Assembly (NCBI GenBank): GCA_027475525.1
Contig: JAMWFC010000053.1
Location: forward strand, 682,001-746,000
Reading direction: 5' to 3'
Source: Macrolepiota albuminosa
Taxonomy: Eukaryota > Basidiomycota > Agaricomycetes > Agaricales > Agaricaceae
DNA length: 64,000 nucleotides
Part shown: one piece after another, positions 1-10,157 of the stretch
Layout of the letters: every line of letters starts with the position of its first letter
Numbering within the stretch: the stretch's first letter is position 1
Made by a program: the position numbers and the translations under genes
The notes under the pieces: generated by a model
Seen by the model: only the letters and a program-made list of their open reading frames with translations
What the model was told of the DNA's origin: nothing
Database searches by the model: none

Positions 1-1476
1 GTACGAGATTGAAGCGAAAATCACCAGCACGAAAGTCGGAAACGTCCAAGCAGATATCAGGCGATGCCGCGCTACTGATTTGTACACTAGTGGCGGCCCG
101 GCTCGCAGTCGCATCAAATGTAGGACCTGTAGCAGAAGCTTAGGTCCCTGCCCACTTCCACCAAAGGGAGATTACACACCGGGTCCGTCTGATGGAACAG
201 GGAGAACAAATTTTTCCGGGGTTGAAGAGGACGTAGTTACCGATGTCTTTGACGCGCTGGAAGGTATAGTTGCGATCGTTGTCGCAGTTGTAGGAGAGGG
301 GGGAAATCGAGTTGTGTTCAAGGAGGCTTGGCGCTGGAAGGTATAGTTGCGATCGTTGTCGCAGTTGTAGGAGAGGGGGGAAATCGAGTTGTGTTCAAGG
401 AGGCTTGGCTTTGATTAGACGAAGAGGTGGCCTTGCTGGGCGGAGAGGAAGGGTCAGATACGATAGAGGTCGAGGTCGAAGCGATGGAGGCCGGAACACT
501 GGAGACAGCAGCTGGAAATGTGAAGGAACCATTGGCACCAATGATCCATGTCTGCTCGGGCGTGAAGAGTGGTGGTGCGCATGGGGTGTTGCTGAGGAAC
601 CCATCAGAGTTTAGCGTTAGGCATTGGTTGCCTGGCCCAACGCCGTCGTTTACAGCGTCTCTTACAAGAGGAAAACCGATACCCCTGGAAATATTTACGG
701 TAGAGTTGAAGAAGTACTGTTGATCAGCGGTCGTCCCGCCATCTCCTGCAGCACGTCCACCTGATATATAAAAAATCAGACCAGTAAGAAAAAATTGGGG
801 AGGAGCATCAGAGTTACCGCAGGCAAAAAGACCAGGACGAGTATGATCGTCGATGTTACTACGTCTGTCGACACAGGTTAACTGCTGACTTGAAACAATC
901 AGGGTTCGTCTTCCATCTTCAATGTCGTTGTGTTCACCCTGTTCGCATGAGTCAGCTGTACAATGAATGGTTTGAAAAACGAATGGTTCTACCTTGGTGA
1001 TGAGATCAAACTTCTGCCCGTCTACACTAGCGTCGCATGGCTTCAAGGCGATTGGAACAAGATTGAATCTGAAATCACCAGCACGAAAGTCCGAGACGTC
1101 AAAACAGGTATTGTGGAACGCAGCACTTCTTATTTGAGCAGATATTGCCGCTCTTGTTGCAGAGTCGTCGAAAGTTGGTCCTGTTTTGTTAGAGACGATT
1201 GTTAGAGACGATGTAAATAATTTAAATTCAGTAACACTGGAATACGCACCTGGCCCATCTGTCGGAATAGGGAGTACAAAGGGCTCTGCGCTAACGCGAC
1301 GTAAGACGCCAGGAAGGAATACGCACCTGGCCCATCTGTCGGAATAGGGAGTACAAAGGGCTCTGCGCTAACGCGACGTAAGACGCCAGGAAGACGGGAG
1401 CTGCATCACACTGCTTTGCAAACGCAGAGATAAAGATAATCAATAATGATAACATGGTCCAGGCGTTAGTCAACAT
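1..1476 (-). CDS. Secreted beta-trefoil (ricin-B-like lectin fold) protein, partial
   Basis: The gene runs off the left edge. ATG at 1476 opens a signal peptide with a hydrophobic core (MLSLLIIFISAFA). Later exons carry a segment with NLVPIALKPCDASVDGQKFD (about 1020-1075), then a region with CLTLNSDGF, both reminiscent of beta-trefoil carbohydrate-binding folds. A Ser/Thr-rich linker follows, and then the start of a second copy (PTFDATAS, FRAGDFRFNLV, at 1-120) that matches the first (PTFDDSAT, FRAGDFRFNLV, at 1065-1180). The protein is therefore repetitive, with two or more modules each preceded by an FVLPxPxDGPG motif and an intron. Two 77-bp duplications (254-407 and 1239-1392) break the frame. 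Removing one copy of the first joins the linker to the next module in frame. The join between signal exon and first module is not resolved. The fold call is by motif resemblance; a carbohydrate-binding role is inferred, and nothing indicates a toxin catalytic chain. Confidence 0.6.
254..407. repeat. 77-bp exact tandem duplication A
   Basis: Positions 254-330 are repeated exactly at 331-407, with 2 further matching bases. It lies in the Ser/Thr linker of the lectin-like gene and breaks its frame. It is probably an assembly artefact (see findings). Confidence 0.95.
1239..1392. repeat. 77-bp exact tandem duplication B
   Basis: Positions 1239-1315 are repeated at 1316-1392, in the first exon and first splice donor of the lectin-like gene. 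The period is again 77. Confidence 0.95.
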
Positions 1477-1793
1477 ATATACTGATTTGAGAACCTGAGT
1501 TGCTAAGAAATGAACGTAAGCCTCTTCAAGAGGGGAGAAAGGAGAAAGTAGGTCGCGAGCGGTGCGAAAAAGCAGACCACAGAGAGAAAGTGAGAGCTCA
1601 AAGGAAAGAGATATACAATAAACACTTCGTGTATTGTCCGTAAATAGGATGCTGGGCCGTGTACAAAGTTTACATCATACCTGCATGGGAAATGCGGGAG
1701 CTGGTGCGGGATGCTTGCCGAGATCAAAGTCGGCAAGTTCGATCATAAAAAGTTTCCGCGATTATCTTGTACCTCGCTTTTTCACGACTTGCC

Positions 1794-3064
1794 ATGACGT
1801 CCGCGCAACCATCAGTAACTGAATCGGTTTCAAGGAATTTTGTTCTCGCTTCAAGAGCCTCACAACTTGCACAGATCCAGACCAACATTGTGCTAGCATC
1901 TCTTAAAGAACTCTATCCTCCCCCAAACGATGGCGATATTGCTCACCGAGGTCCTACGTTCTCAACATCTTTTATGTCAACGTCCGGAGATAAGAACCAG
2001 TCTCAAGCGCTCTATCTTCTTGGAGGGAAGGCCCTTTGGACTAAAGAGTTAGAGGTTGTGCTGAAGGAGCGTGGGGTCGATATGGTCATTCATTCTTTGA
2101 AAGATGTTCCAACTACACTGCCAGAAGGCTGCTCTATTGGAGCGATTTTAAAAAGAGAGGATCCAGTGGACAGCCTTGTAGTAAAGAGTGGGAAACCGTG
2201 GAAGAGCCTCGAAGAATTACCGGAAGGAAGTGTCGTTGGGACAAGCAGTGTCCGTCGAGTTGCACAGTTGAAAAGGAACTTTCCATCTCTCAAATTTCTC
2301 GATGTAGTGAGTTGTTCGGTTTTTTACATCTTTGAGTTGCACAGTTGAAAAGGAACTTTCCATCTCTCAAATTTCTCGATGTAGTGAGTTGTTCGGTTTT
2401 TTACATCTTTCCATATTTACTAATGCAATAGCTTAAAGCGGGGAAATTTGTATGTATAATCTTGCTCTCTCGCGTCCTAGCTGAACGCGCAAACTATAGA
2501 AACACTCGCCTCGCCAAACTCGATGCCCCTGACGGACCGTATGCTGCTTTGATACTTGCTAAAGCAGGTCTTGTACGTCTCGGGATGGGTGACCGGATCA
2601 CCGCCGATCTCCAACCCCCAGTCCTTTACCATGCCGTTTCACAAGGCGCCCTTGCCGTAGAGGTTCGTAACGATGATGTCGAGGCACTTACACTTTGTAG
2701 AAAGTTAACGCACTGGGAGACGGAGTGGATGTGCTTGGCTGAGCGTGCGTGTCTGCGCGTGCTAGAGGGGGGGTGTAGCGTGCCTATTGGAGTGTCAAGC
2801 AAGTTGGATGTGGAAGCCGGAGACCAGAGGGCTGGCACCTTGACACTAACCGGATGTGTTACAGCACTTGCTGGCGATCTTCACGTTGAGCACACTACTC
2901 ACGCCAGAGTGACAAGTGCAGAGGACGCAGAGGAGGTTGGAAACACTCTTGCAAGGACGCTGAGAAACCTGGGGGCCAAGAAGATACTGGATGATATCAA
3001 TCTGGACAGAGAACGAAGAGTTGAAGAAGCACGAATTGCTGACGATACCAAGAAAACGGCTTAA
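1794..3064 (+). CDS. HEM3: Porphobilinogen deaminase (hydroxymethylbilane synthase)
   Basis: This enzyme polymerises four porphobilinogens into hydroxymethylbilane in heme synthesis. ATG 1794 was chosen because the family N-terminus (RNFVLASRASQLAQIQT) follows shortly. Three exons fit: 1794-2306, an 11-nt microexon 2439-2449, and 2500-3064, giving 362 aa, a normal size. The microexon supplies RGNL of the RGNLNTRLAKLD block that binds the growing chain. The HSLKDVPT motif carries the catalytic Asp, and EGGCSVPIG carries the dipyrromethane-cofactor Cys (codon 2774-2776). A 77-bp duplication (2257-2410) copies the end of exon 1 and the donor, so the first intron appears as 132 nt instead of about 55; splicing from the first donor would leave the protein intact. 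The first-intron donor is gtgagt at 2307. The identification is very secure. Confidence 0.95.
2257..2410. repeat. 77-bp exact tandem duplication C
   Basis: Positions 2257-2333 are repeated at 2334-2410 across the exon 1/intron 1 boundary of HEM3. The period is 77. Confidence 0.95.
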
Positions 3065-3483
3065 CAAAGGCGTGTCAATATGTACTGATTATAATTGTAT
3101 CATTTATCGAGAAGTATCGATTTTTTTTGAGAAATCAACTAGGTAGTAATGTATCGTGCCAGACCACATTTGGCGGTGCTCCAAGAAAATGGTGACCACA
3201 CCTTCCAGGCGTGGCATGGTATGACCTTACGATAATCTGTATCCCCACGAGCGCCTGCATATCCCTGAATGTAATGTGGGACAGCAAGTGACTCTATGGC
3301 AGGGAGACATGACATTAAAGAAAGAGGAAAAAATGTTGACCTTTATATAAGCACCCGTGTCCATGTTTACACTTGCTTGCGCACTGTCTCCGATTGGCGA
3401 TCACCAAACACTGACTACAAAAGTACTCGCTCACACGTCTCTTTCTTCTTAACCTTCGGTTATTTTGGACTCCTTCTTGAGCT
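3065..3483. other. Intergenic, HEM3 to UBE2W-like gene
   Basis: This 419-bp spacer must contain the HEM3 3' end and the promoter of the E2 gene. I see no further gene in it. Confidence 0.6.
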
Positions 3484-4424
3484 ATGGCCTCCATCTCTGC
3501 GAGGCGTCTCGGCAAGGAGTTGACCGAGATCCGAAACGAAGGGTGCCCAGTTGGTGAGTCCATTAGAGTAACCCCTGTCGTGCTCACCGTTACTTCAGAT
3601 CACTCGTCTTTCCTCGATATATTGGACCATACTAATGGCTGACTTGTAGGTATCACGCTTGTTAAGGCAGATGATTTTGAGACCTGGTGGTTTACGATAG
3701 AGGTCATGGGCGAGTCACTCTATAAGGTGAGCCATCGGTATTTTGTCCACTCGATCACGGTAGAATGAGTGTCTTCAGGACGAGAAATATACCCTACAGT
3801 TCAGATTTGATTCAGGCTATCCAATTTCTTCACCCGCAGTCCAGTTTGTCGTGGTAGATGGTCATACATCGCCTGTCCATCCCGTAGGCCATTTCGTCTA
3901 TGCTTTCAATCTTTTGCTTACTCGCCATAAGCATGTGTACTCTAATGGCCATGTCAGTACGCCATAATCATGCATTCGCACCCATGTGAACCAAGAAGTT
4001 AAATTCTAGATATGTGCTTCTATTCTTGGGAACGAGTGGTCACCTGTGCTCAGCGTCGTCGCGGTCTGCGTGACGATTCAGAGTATGTTAGCGTCATGCA
4101 AGGTACTTTTATCTCTGTATCCGTCATTGAGAGTTCTGATTGTCATTACCCTCAAGAAAAAAGAGCGGTACGTTGTTCCCTAGGTTGAGCGTTTTGTTGT
4201 TCAAGTTGATATGTCTTCTTGATCAAGTCCTATTGATAACGATCGTTACGTTCGCAATGCGCCCGACAACCCTAAGAAGGTGAGTCAAATCTTTGACTAT
4301 GGCATGCATTTCTACCTCATTAACTTGATCTTGCGTTTTCAGACGCGATTTCATTACGATGGTATGGTAAAATTCCTTCTTATAACACTGATTTTGACGC
4401 GCCATTTTCTCAGATGACACGTAA
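3484..4424 (+). CDS. Ubiquitin-conjugating enzyme E2, UBE2W type
   Basis: This E2 belongs to the UBE2W family, whose members attach ubiquitin to protein alpha-amino groups. Nine exons fit: 3484-3553, 3650-3726, 3779-3883, 3932-3952, 4010-4102, 4157-4167, 4228-4279, 4343-4361 and 4414-4424. The protein starts MASISARRLGKELTEIRNEG and carries the HPHVYSNGHIC-type core. HVYSNGH comes from a 21-nt microexon, and the catalytic Cys codon at 4013-4015 opens the ICASIL exon. It then reads SPVLSVVAVCVTIQSMLASCK, KKERP and NPKKTRFHYDDDT. The final YxDDT tail is diagnostic of UBE2W, whose flexible C-terminus recognises disordered substrate N-termini. An 11-nt microexon (4157-4167) and an 11-nt last exon complete the model. 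All junctions keep frame with GT-AG sites. Confidence 0.92.
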
Positions 4425-4726
4425 GAATCTCTTTTTGTATGAGTCTCTTGAGCCAATTTTATGAGACGACATTAACGCAGGGTGTAGACTTCTCAGGAAA
4501 AACAAACATCGCAGTCCTAAAGCAATTTGTCACTTCATTATGTACTATTACGGCGCATGCTATAGACAATCATACTGATTTCAATGAATGTTACTCAGAT
4601 GGCTTCATGGGGGCAGGATTTACTAATATGCGAAACCAAATGAACCAAAAATTTGTTGCATAATTGACTTCGTATTCTAACAATAAATGTACAGCATGTC
4701 CTATCCTCACTTAAATGAAAGAAATT
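4425..4726. other. Intergenic, convergent gene ends
   Basis: This spacer lies between the 3' ends of the E2 gene and the copper-fist gene. An open frame at 4439-4663 shows no family resemblance. Nothing else was seen. Confidence 0.5.
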
Positions 4727-6256
4727 TCATCGAGCTACCGAAATACTCTTGTTTCCACAACAGTTATGAAGGGAACCTGTAGACGGCGTTGACTTTGCGG
4801 TATCGGAAGCTACTGCAACAGTGACTTGTTGAGGTTGAGTTGATCGCTGTCTTACTTCAGGTGAAGAGGAGTGGTCTTGGTGATCTTTACAACAACCGTT
4901 GCAAGCCTTCCCGCATCCACATGTCCCTTCTGGGCAACCACAGACACCACCACAACACTCCAATTTTGGAATGGTGACTAGCCCGAAGGCAACTGCGCGG
5001 TTGCTATCATTGAGGACCATTTCAGGATATACTGTCACATCCATGGGGTCTAAGGCAGTCCCAACGCCTATTTTGCGATTGGTAGGCGGAACGGGAAGAG
5101 CTGCGGCCCGAGCGAAGAAACGATCAAGGATATCAGAAGTGGATGATGAGGACGTATCACTGGAAGCAATGGGTAGCGCAATGCCGGACGTGTAATCTAC
5201 GCAGGTTCCACACCCATCAGCACAATCCTTGCGCGCGGGGGAAGTATGTTCTCGTCCGCGATGTTCAACACATCCCGGGCAAGCGCATTGAAAGCCGCAT
5301 GTACATCCAGAACCAGCGAGAGACTTTACTGTGCTCATCGGCGGCAACGTCTCAAAAGTTGGTAAGCGCGAAGGACCTTCGGATGATGATGAAAGTGTAT
5401 CGAGGAAGATAGGAGCTAGATCGGGTCCAGGGGCCAGTGATACGGCTTTGACATGCTTCGTTCGTTTATTGGGCGCGCTATTATCGCTACTGCTTGGGCT
5501 CGACGGCCGGGCGGATGTTCGTTTCGATGGTTTTCGTGGTGCGATTTGAGTTACAGACATAGAGGGCGAATTTTCAGCTATTGCAGCAGCACGAACATGT
5601 GCACCCAACCCCTTGTCCGATTCTGTCTGTTCAGTCAATTGACCTGAGGATCTGCACTCGCAATGCCATACACTCTTGCATTTGCAAGGATTCAGAAGTG
5701 TGTCGACTAGTTATTCCTGATGAGATACATTTGCTATGGTAGGAGGAACTTACCCCGTTGCCGCGCATCGGCAAGTGAGCCAGTCAGTTGGGAAGTCTGA
5801 AGAGCATCTTGAAGGCCATTCGGGAGTGCTGGAACAATTGGAACAAATCTTTTGGCTGTTAATGGGTAGTGAAGTTGACACATTAGCCATGAATGTCGAG
5901 AGGATGAAAGCATACGTTTGATTCCAAAAGCTGCCTTAGAAGAATCGTCTTTCGTATCGCTTTCATTACATGTGCACTTTGAGTGAACTCGTTTAGATTG
6001 GCGTAATTCACGGCACTTCTCGCACTGTGAGACTGGACGGCCTTTCTTCTTGATCTCAAATAGAGGACGATCGTTATGATGACATGACGAAGAACGGTGT
6101 CCCTTGATACAAGATTCACTAGAAGAGAGCTGTTGGTAGGCTGGAATGGATGCGGAAGGCTAGATTATAATCACCAAGCAAACTTCTTGCTATTTACATA
6201 GACCTATAAGCCTTGTTAGCGTGGTATATATATCCATAATTCTATGAGATCACCAT
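4727..6256 (-). CDS. Copper-fist transcription factor
   Basis: The product resembles the Ace1/Mac1/Cuf1 copper-sensing regulators. Five... in fact four exons fit: 6256-6254 (only ATG), 6203-6175, 6118-5754 and 5706-4727, giving 458 aa. Residues 2-40 form the copper fist: VNSKKFACESCIKGHRSSSC followed by H, then KKKGRP and the C-E-K-C, HSKCTC ligands. Downstream are four cysteine clusters: NPCKCKSVWHCECR next to the last intron, CTCGFQCACPGC, CADGCGTC, and CCGGVCGCPEGTCGCGKACNGCC's shorter repeats at about 4890-4960. Such clusters bind Cu(I) and mediate activation or shut-off in this family. The middle is Ser-rich with basic KRT patches. The one-codon first exon is supported by a 50-nt intron with GT-AG and a CTAAC branch site. 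Target genes and sign of regulation cannot be read from sequence. Confidence 0.9.
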
Positions 6257-6846
6257 GTCGGCAAGCAAATATCAAGGGACAAATACAATGGGGAATTGGG
6301 CCTATACAGAAAATTCTCTTAGAGTGTGGGGTAGAAGGGCTGCAAAAGACTAGAGACTCCAGTTCTAATAGTGAAAGCCTGAGAGCAGACGACAACTGCG
6401 ACAATTACATAATCAACTGCTATGGCTGGGAATCACAAGGGTTGCCGTTGTGAACACCCTCTCAAGCTGTACTTCAATGGAACAAATAGATATGGTACAA
6501 AAAGCATTGTATGTGTGCTGGCGCACTTCAAATTCATCATGGGAGGACTCGAAAACATCTTGTGTTTTCGGACAAAACAAATCAGGGTCAACCAGCTAAT
6601 GAGCACACTGACTGGGAAACGTAATATAAGCGTGGCATAAAGAAGGTCGTAACCCACAGCCGACAGGTCATTTGACGGAAAATACAGTGAATACCCGTCA
6701 TTTGACCTGAAGGGTCGATAATCACCACGGCGATAACACAGAAGAATTTCAATTCGAGATAGTTCAAACAGACATATATTGGGCCATACTGTTCACAAAG
6801 GACGTAAAGATCGTCAATTCTGAAATGCCTTGGAGAATTGAGTAGC
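6257..6846. other. Intergenic, copper-fist promoter and NFU1 3' side
   Basis: This 590-bp spacer should hold the promoter of the copper-fist gene. A 10-bp word, gtcatttgac, occurs twice about 33 bp apart near 6666-6708. No gene is supported. Confidence 0.5.
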
Positions 6847-7821
6847 TCACCTGGAGTCCTTTTGGGTCTTGTTGGCGAGCTTTTGTTCCAATTTGTCAAA
6901 CTCCTCTAGAGCAATCTCTTCCTCTTGATCCATAATCTGAAGTCGACCAATGCAAAAGCTGAGGTAAGGTAACTAAGAAATAATTCAACACTAACCTGCT
7001 CTACACCTTTGACTTCAGGAATATAATGCATCATCATCCGTTCAATTCCTGACTTGAGCGTGACAGTGCTGGAAGAACAACCTCGGCAGCTGCCCTTTAG
7101 TTTGACACGAACCAGACCACTGCTCTCATCAAAACCTCGATATTCTATATCTCCTCCGTCCTCCATGATTGCGGGCCGTACCCGCGTCTCCAGTAGCTCC
7201 TTGATCATTGCAACAGTTTCAGAATCAGTATCCAATATTCGTGTGTCTTGGGGACCAGCATTATCCCTATCCTCGTCACTTCGGAATAGAGGCTGCCCAG
7301 AAGAGAAATACTCCATTAATAGAGAATAGATTTCTGGCTTCATAACTGCCCAAGTCACTTCAGAGTCTTTGGAGACAGTAACAAAATCAGGACCGTAGAA
7401 TACACCAGTGACGCCCTCAACACCCATGAGTCGGATGGCAAGGGGAGAAGCCAATGCTGAACGGGTGTCGAGAAATTCCGCCGTACCTTCCCCCATGACA
7501 GGAACCCCCGGAATAAACTTCAAAGAATCATCATTGGGTGTAGTTTCGGTCTGAATGAACATGGATCGTGCTGAGTGTGATTTTTCGTCGGATAATCATA
7601 CAGATCGTTATAAAACACCTACTCATAGGAGGGCGCTCGTCGAGACATCGCGAAGATTGTCGAAATGTGTGTGTGGATGTATTGGCAAAAATTGAAGCAT
7701 GCCGGACAAACGGATAAGAGGCAATAGACCGCAACGGTACACTAGGTACAGGGAACCTTGGTGGAAGGTGTTGTGAAAGCCTCGTTATAAGCCTCAAGGA
7801 AGAAGATGCAACTGAAGACAT
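6847..7821 (-). CDS. NFU1: Mitochondrial NifU-like iron-sulfur scaffold protein
   Basis: NFU1 passes 4Fe-4S clusters to mitochondrial enzymes such as lipoate synthase and complex II. Three exons fit: 7821-7623, 7570-6996 and 6936-6847, giving 287 aa. The first about 65 residues are Ser/Arg-rich without acids, a mitochondrial targeting peptide. RSMFIQTETTPNDDSLKFIPG then opens the Nfu N-domain, and the C-terminal NifU domain holds the cluster-binding CRGCSSS motif within GSCRGCSSSTVTLKSGIERM. An acidic-basic coiled tail (MDQEEEIALEEFDKLEQKL) follows in the last exon. It is divergent from ALG1 with 83 bp between start codons. The frame is intact across both introns and the call is secure. Confidence 0.94.
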
Positions 7822-7904
7822 TGTCTGAAAAAGGGCGGTGATTATGAGGAGTAAAAAGCCAATGACATCACGTGTACGCAATTAGATTGTCTTATTCTGA
7901 TACA
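7822..7904. promoter_or_regulatory. Short bidirectional promoter region, NFU1/ALG1
   Basis: Only 83 bp separate the start codon of NFU1 (-) from that of ALG1 (+), so both promoters and both 5' leaders must share or overlap this DNA. It contains a cacgtg-like core (tcacgtgta near 7869-7877). Confidence 0.55.
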
Positions 7905-10041
7905 ATGCCTCACAAGTCGAGACTGGAAACTGTAGCCTCTCTGCCCAACGTCGTTATCATACTCGTCTTGTCTTTGTTCGCATGGCGCTTTTGGTTGGTT
8001 TCGCGTAGAGGACTCGCTCTTCGGACTGTCGCAATTATCGTACTTGGCGACATTGGTCGCAGTCCGCGAATGATGTACCATGCTCAGAGTTTCGCTGAGA
8101 ATGGCTTTTTAACATGTGTCATCGGGTACGGAGGTGCGTCCATTGTTCTTGACCCACTAATACCGTTTTAGTGCGTTTCACAGGCTCTAAGCCGATACCA
8201 TCGTTGGAACGCCAGAGTAAGGTGCAAATACGTCACCTTTCAGAGTTACCCAAGTTTTTGGGGTTAGTGTTGCCTTTCATCCTGTATGGTCCTATCAAGG
8301 TCCTTCACCAAGTATATTCGTTACTTTATGTGCTACTTGTACAACTAGGCCATTCCCCGGAGTTCATTCTTGTCCAAGTCCGTTGCCTCGCATGTCTCAT
8401 GTCGCACCATCCTCTGACTCATCTAAATCAACAGAATCCTCCTACTATTCCCACTCTCGCTATCATTTGGCTAGTCGGGAAGATGACAGGGAGCAAAGTC
8501 ATCATTGATTGGCACAATCTAGGTTACAGCATTCTAGCGCTGAGACTTGGCAACGAACATCCTTTTGTCAAGGTCGCAACATGGTGCGGAATCTTCCTCG
8601 TTGTACGCCCACTTCAAAGAATCTGAGTTTCTAAAGGTTTGAAGCGACGTTCGGAAGGACAGCCTACGCGCATCTCTTCGTGACTAACACTATGAGAGAT
8701 CATTTAGAGCAACAGTGGAGTCTTCAGTATGTACACTTCTCCACCGAACCCACGAATTCGTGTGACAAACATGCATCTATCAGGGGATATAAATTGGTAT
8801 TACATGATCGGCCTCCCCATCATTTCCACCGCTCATCGTCACAGGAGATCCACGAAGTGCGTAATCAGGTTTGAACTATTTCTCTAGTTTAACACATTCC
8901 TTGTTAGTTATTCGTCCGGCTCAAGCCTTCTCTAACGCAAGCCTCCCTGCACGATTTCCTTCCAGAATCTTCAATACCTTATTCCACGCCCTTCACACAT
9001 ACTGTTCCTGACCGTCAACTTGTATCAGCGGTTTCTTCCACTGCTGGATCAGCTGCCCGTCGCAATAGCATAGAATATCGCGCCAAGATCTCTCCTACTA
9101 TCCCACCACTTTCAGTCACGGCATTGTCTACAGATGTGTCACTACCAAGCCGGCGACCCGACAGGCCTGCACTTCTTGTAAGCAGCACGTCTTGGACACC
9201 TGACGAGGATTTTGGTATCTTGCTGGAAGCAATGCAGGTTTACGAAATGCGTGCGAGAGAGTTATCGGGCCTGTGTGGGCAGACTAGAGATTCAAAGGAA
9301 GAACAAAGCCGGGTAGCAAGTTTGCCCAAACTTCTGGTCATCATCACCGGCAAAGGTCCACTTCGCGAGAAGTATATGAACGATGTGGCCAAACTTCAGG
9401 AAAAATGGGAGTGGGTCCGATGTGTCAGCCTTTGGCTGGAAGCAGAGGACTATCCAACCTTACTAGGTATGTGGGTTCATAACCCCAAATCGCAATAGAT
9501 TAGAAGTTCCCTGTCAGGTTCGGCAGATTTGGGTGTCAGTTTACACTCAAGCTCGTCGGCACTAGACCTTCCAATGAAGGTCGTTGACATGTTTGGATGC
9601 GGCCTGCCAGTTTGTGCTTTGGATTTTGCATGGTACACTATGATTATTTCATGCGTTAATGTTGTTGTACGGCTTACTCTTGATGGCAGCTTACATGAAC
9701 TTGTTAAAGATGGCTTGAATGGCCGGGTGTTTAGGACTTCCTCCCAATTGGCAGAGCAACTGGAGGTATGGGGTTTCTTGCATATCAATCACCTTGACTA
9801 TAACTAAAGCATTGATTGTTCACAGTATTTGTTGACTGGCTTCCCTGGGACACCACATCTCGATGACCTTCGGGCTTCGCTCCTTCGCACATCTAAGCGT
9901 CGCTCTGCACATTCACACGAGTATACGCAGCGTCAGTCATTAGATATTGGGGATCAGGAATGGAAATGGGGAACATGGGATGAGAATTGGAACCTTTTAG
10001 TCAAACCTCTAATCTTCGGTGACCTCACTCATGGGCGATGA
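7905..10041 (+). CDS. ALG1: Chitobiosyldiphosphodolichol beta-1,4-mannosyltransferase
   Basis: ALG1 adds the first mannose to GlcNAc2-PP-dolichol on the cytosolic face of the ER, an early N-glycosylation step. Nine exons fit: 7905-8133, 8184-8377, 8435-8583, 8637-8726, 8784-8856, 8908-9466, 9518-9632, 9690-9765 and 9826-10041, giving 566 aa. An N-terminal membrane anchor ([16 protein letters not shown]) precedes [18 protein letters not shown], the family signature. Further landmarks are [68 protein letters not shown] and [14 protein letters not shown], the GT-B C-terminal nucleotide-sugar region. An insertion of about 40 Ser-rich residues lies between the Rossmann halves. All junctions keep frame. 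Confidence 0.95.
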
Positions 10042-10157
10042 TATATTCACCCTCACTTTATTAACACGCTCGTTTCCAAGTAAATAGCTGACACTCACGA
10101 TGCTTGTACAACAGATAATCTACATTACAACACACCTACATACATACAAAAAAGGGT

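Noticed and set aside
6588..6899. Minus-strand frame upstream of the copper-fist gene as a gene
   Set aside because: It overlaps the NFU1 last exon in another frame and runs into AT-rich spacer with no protein resemblance.
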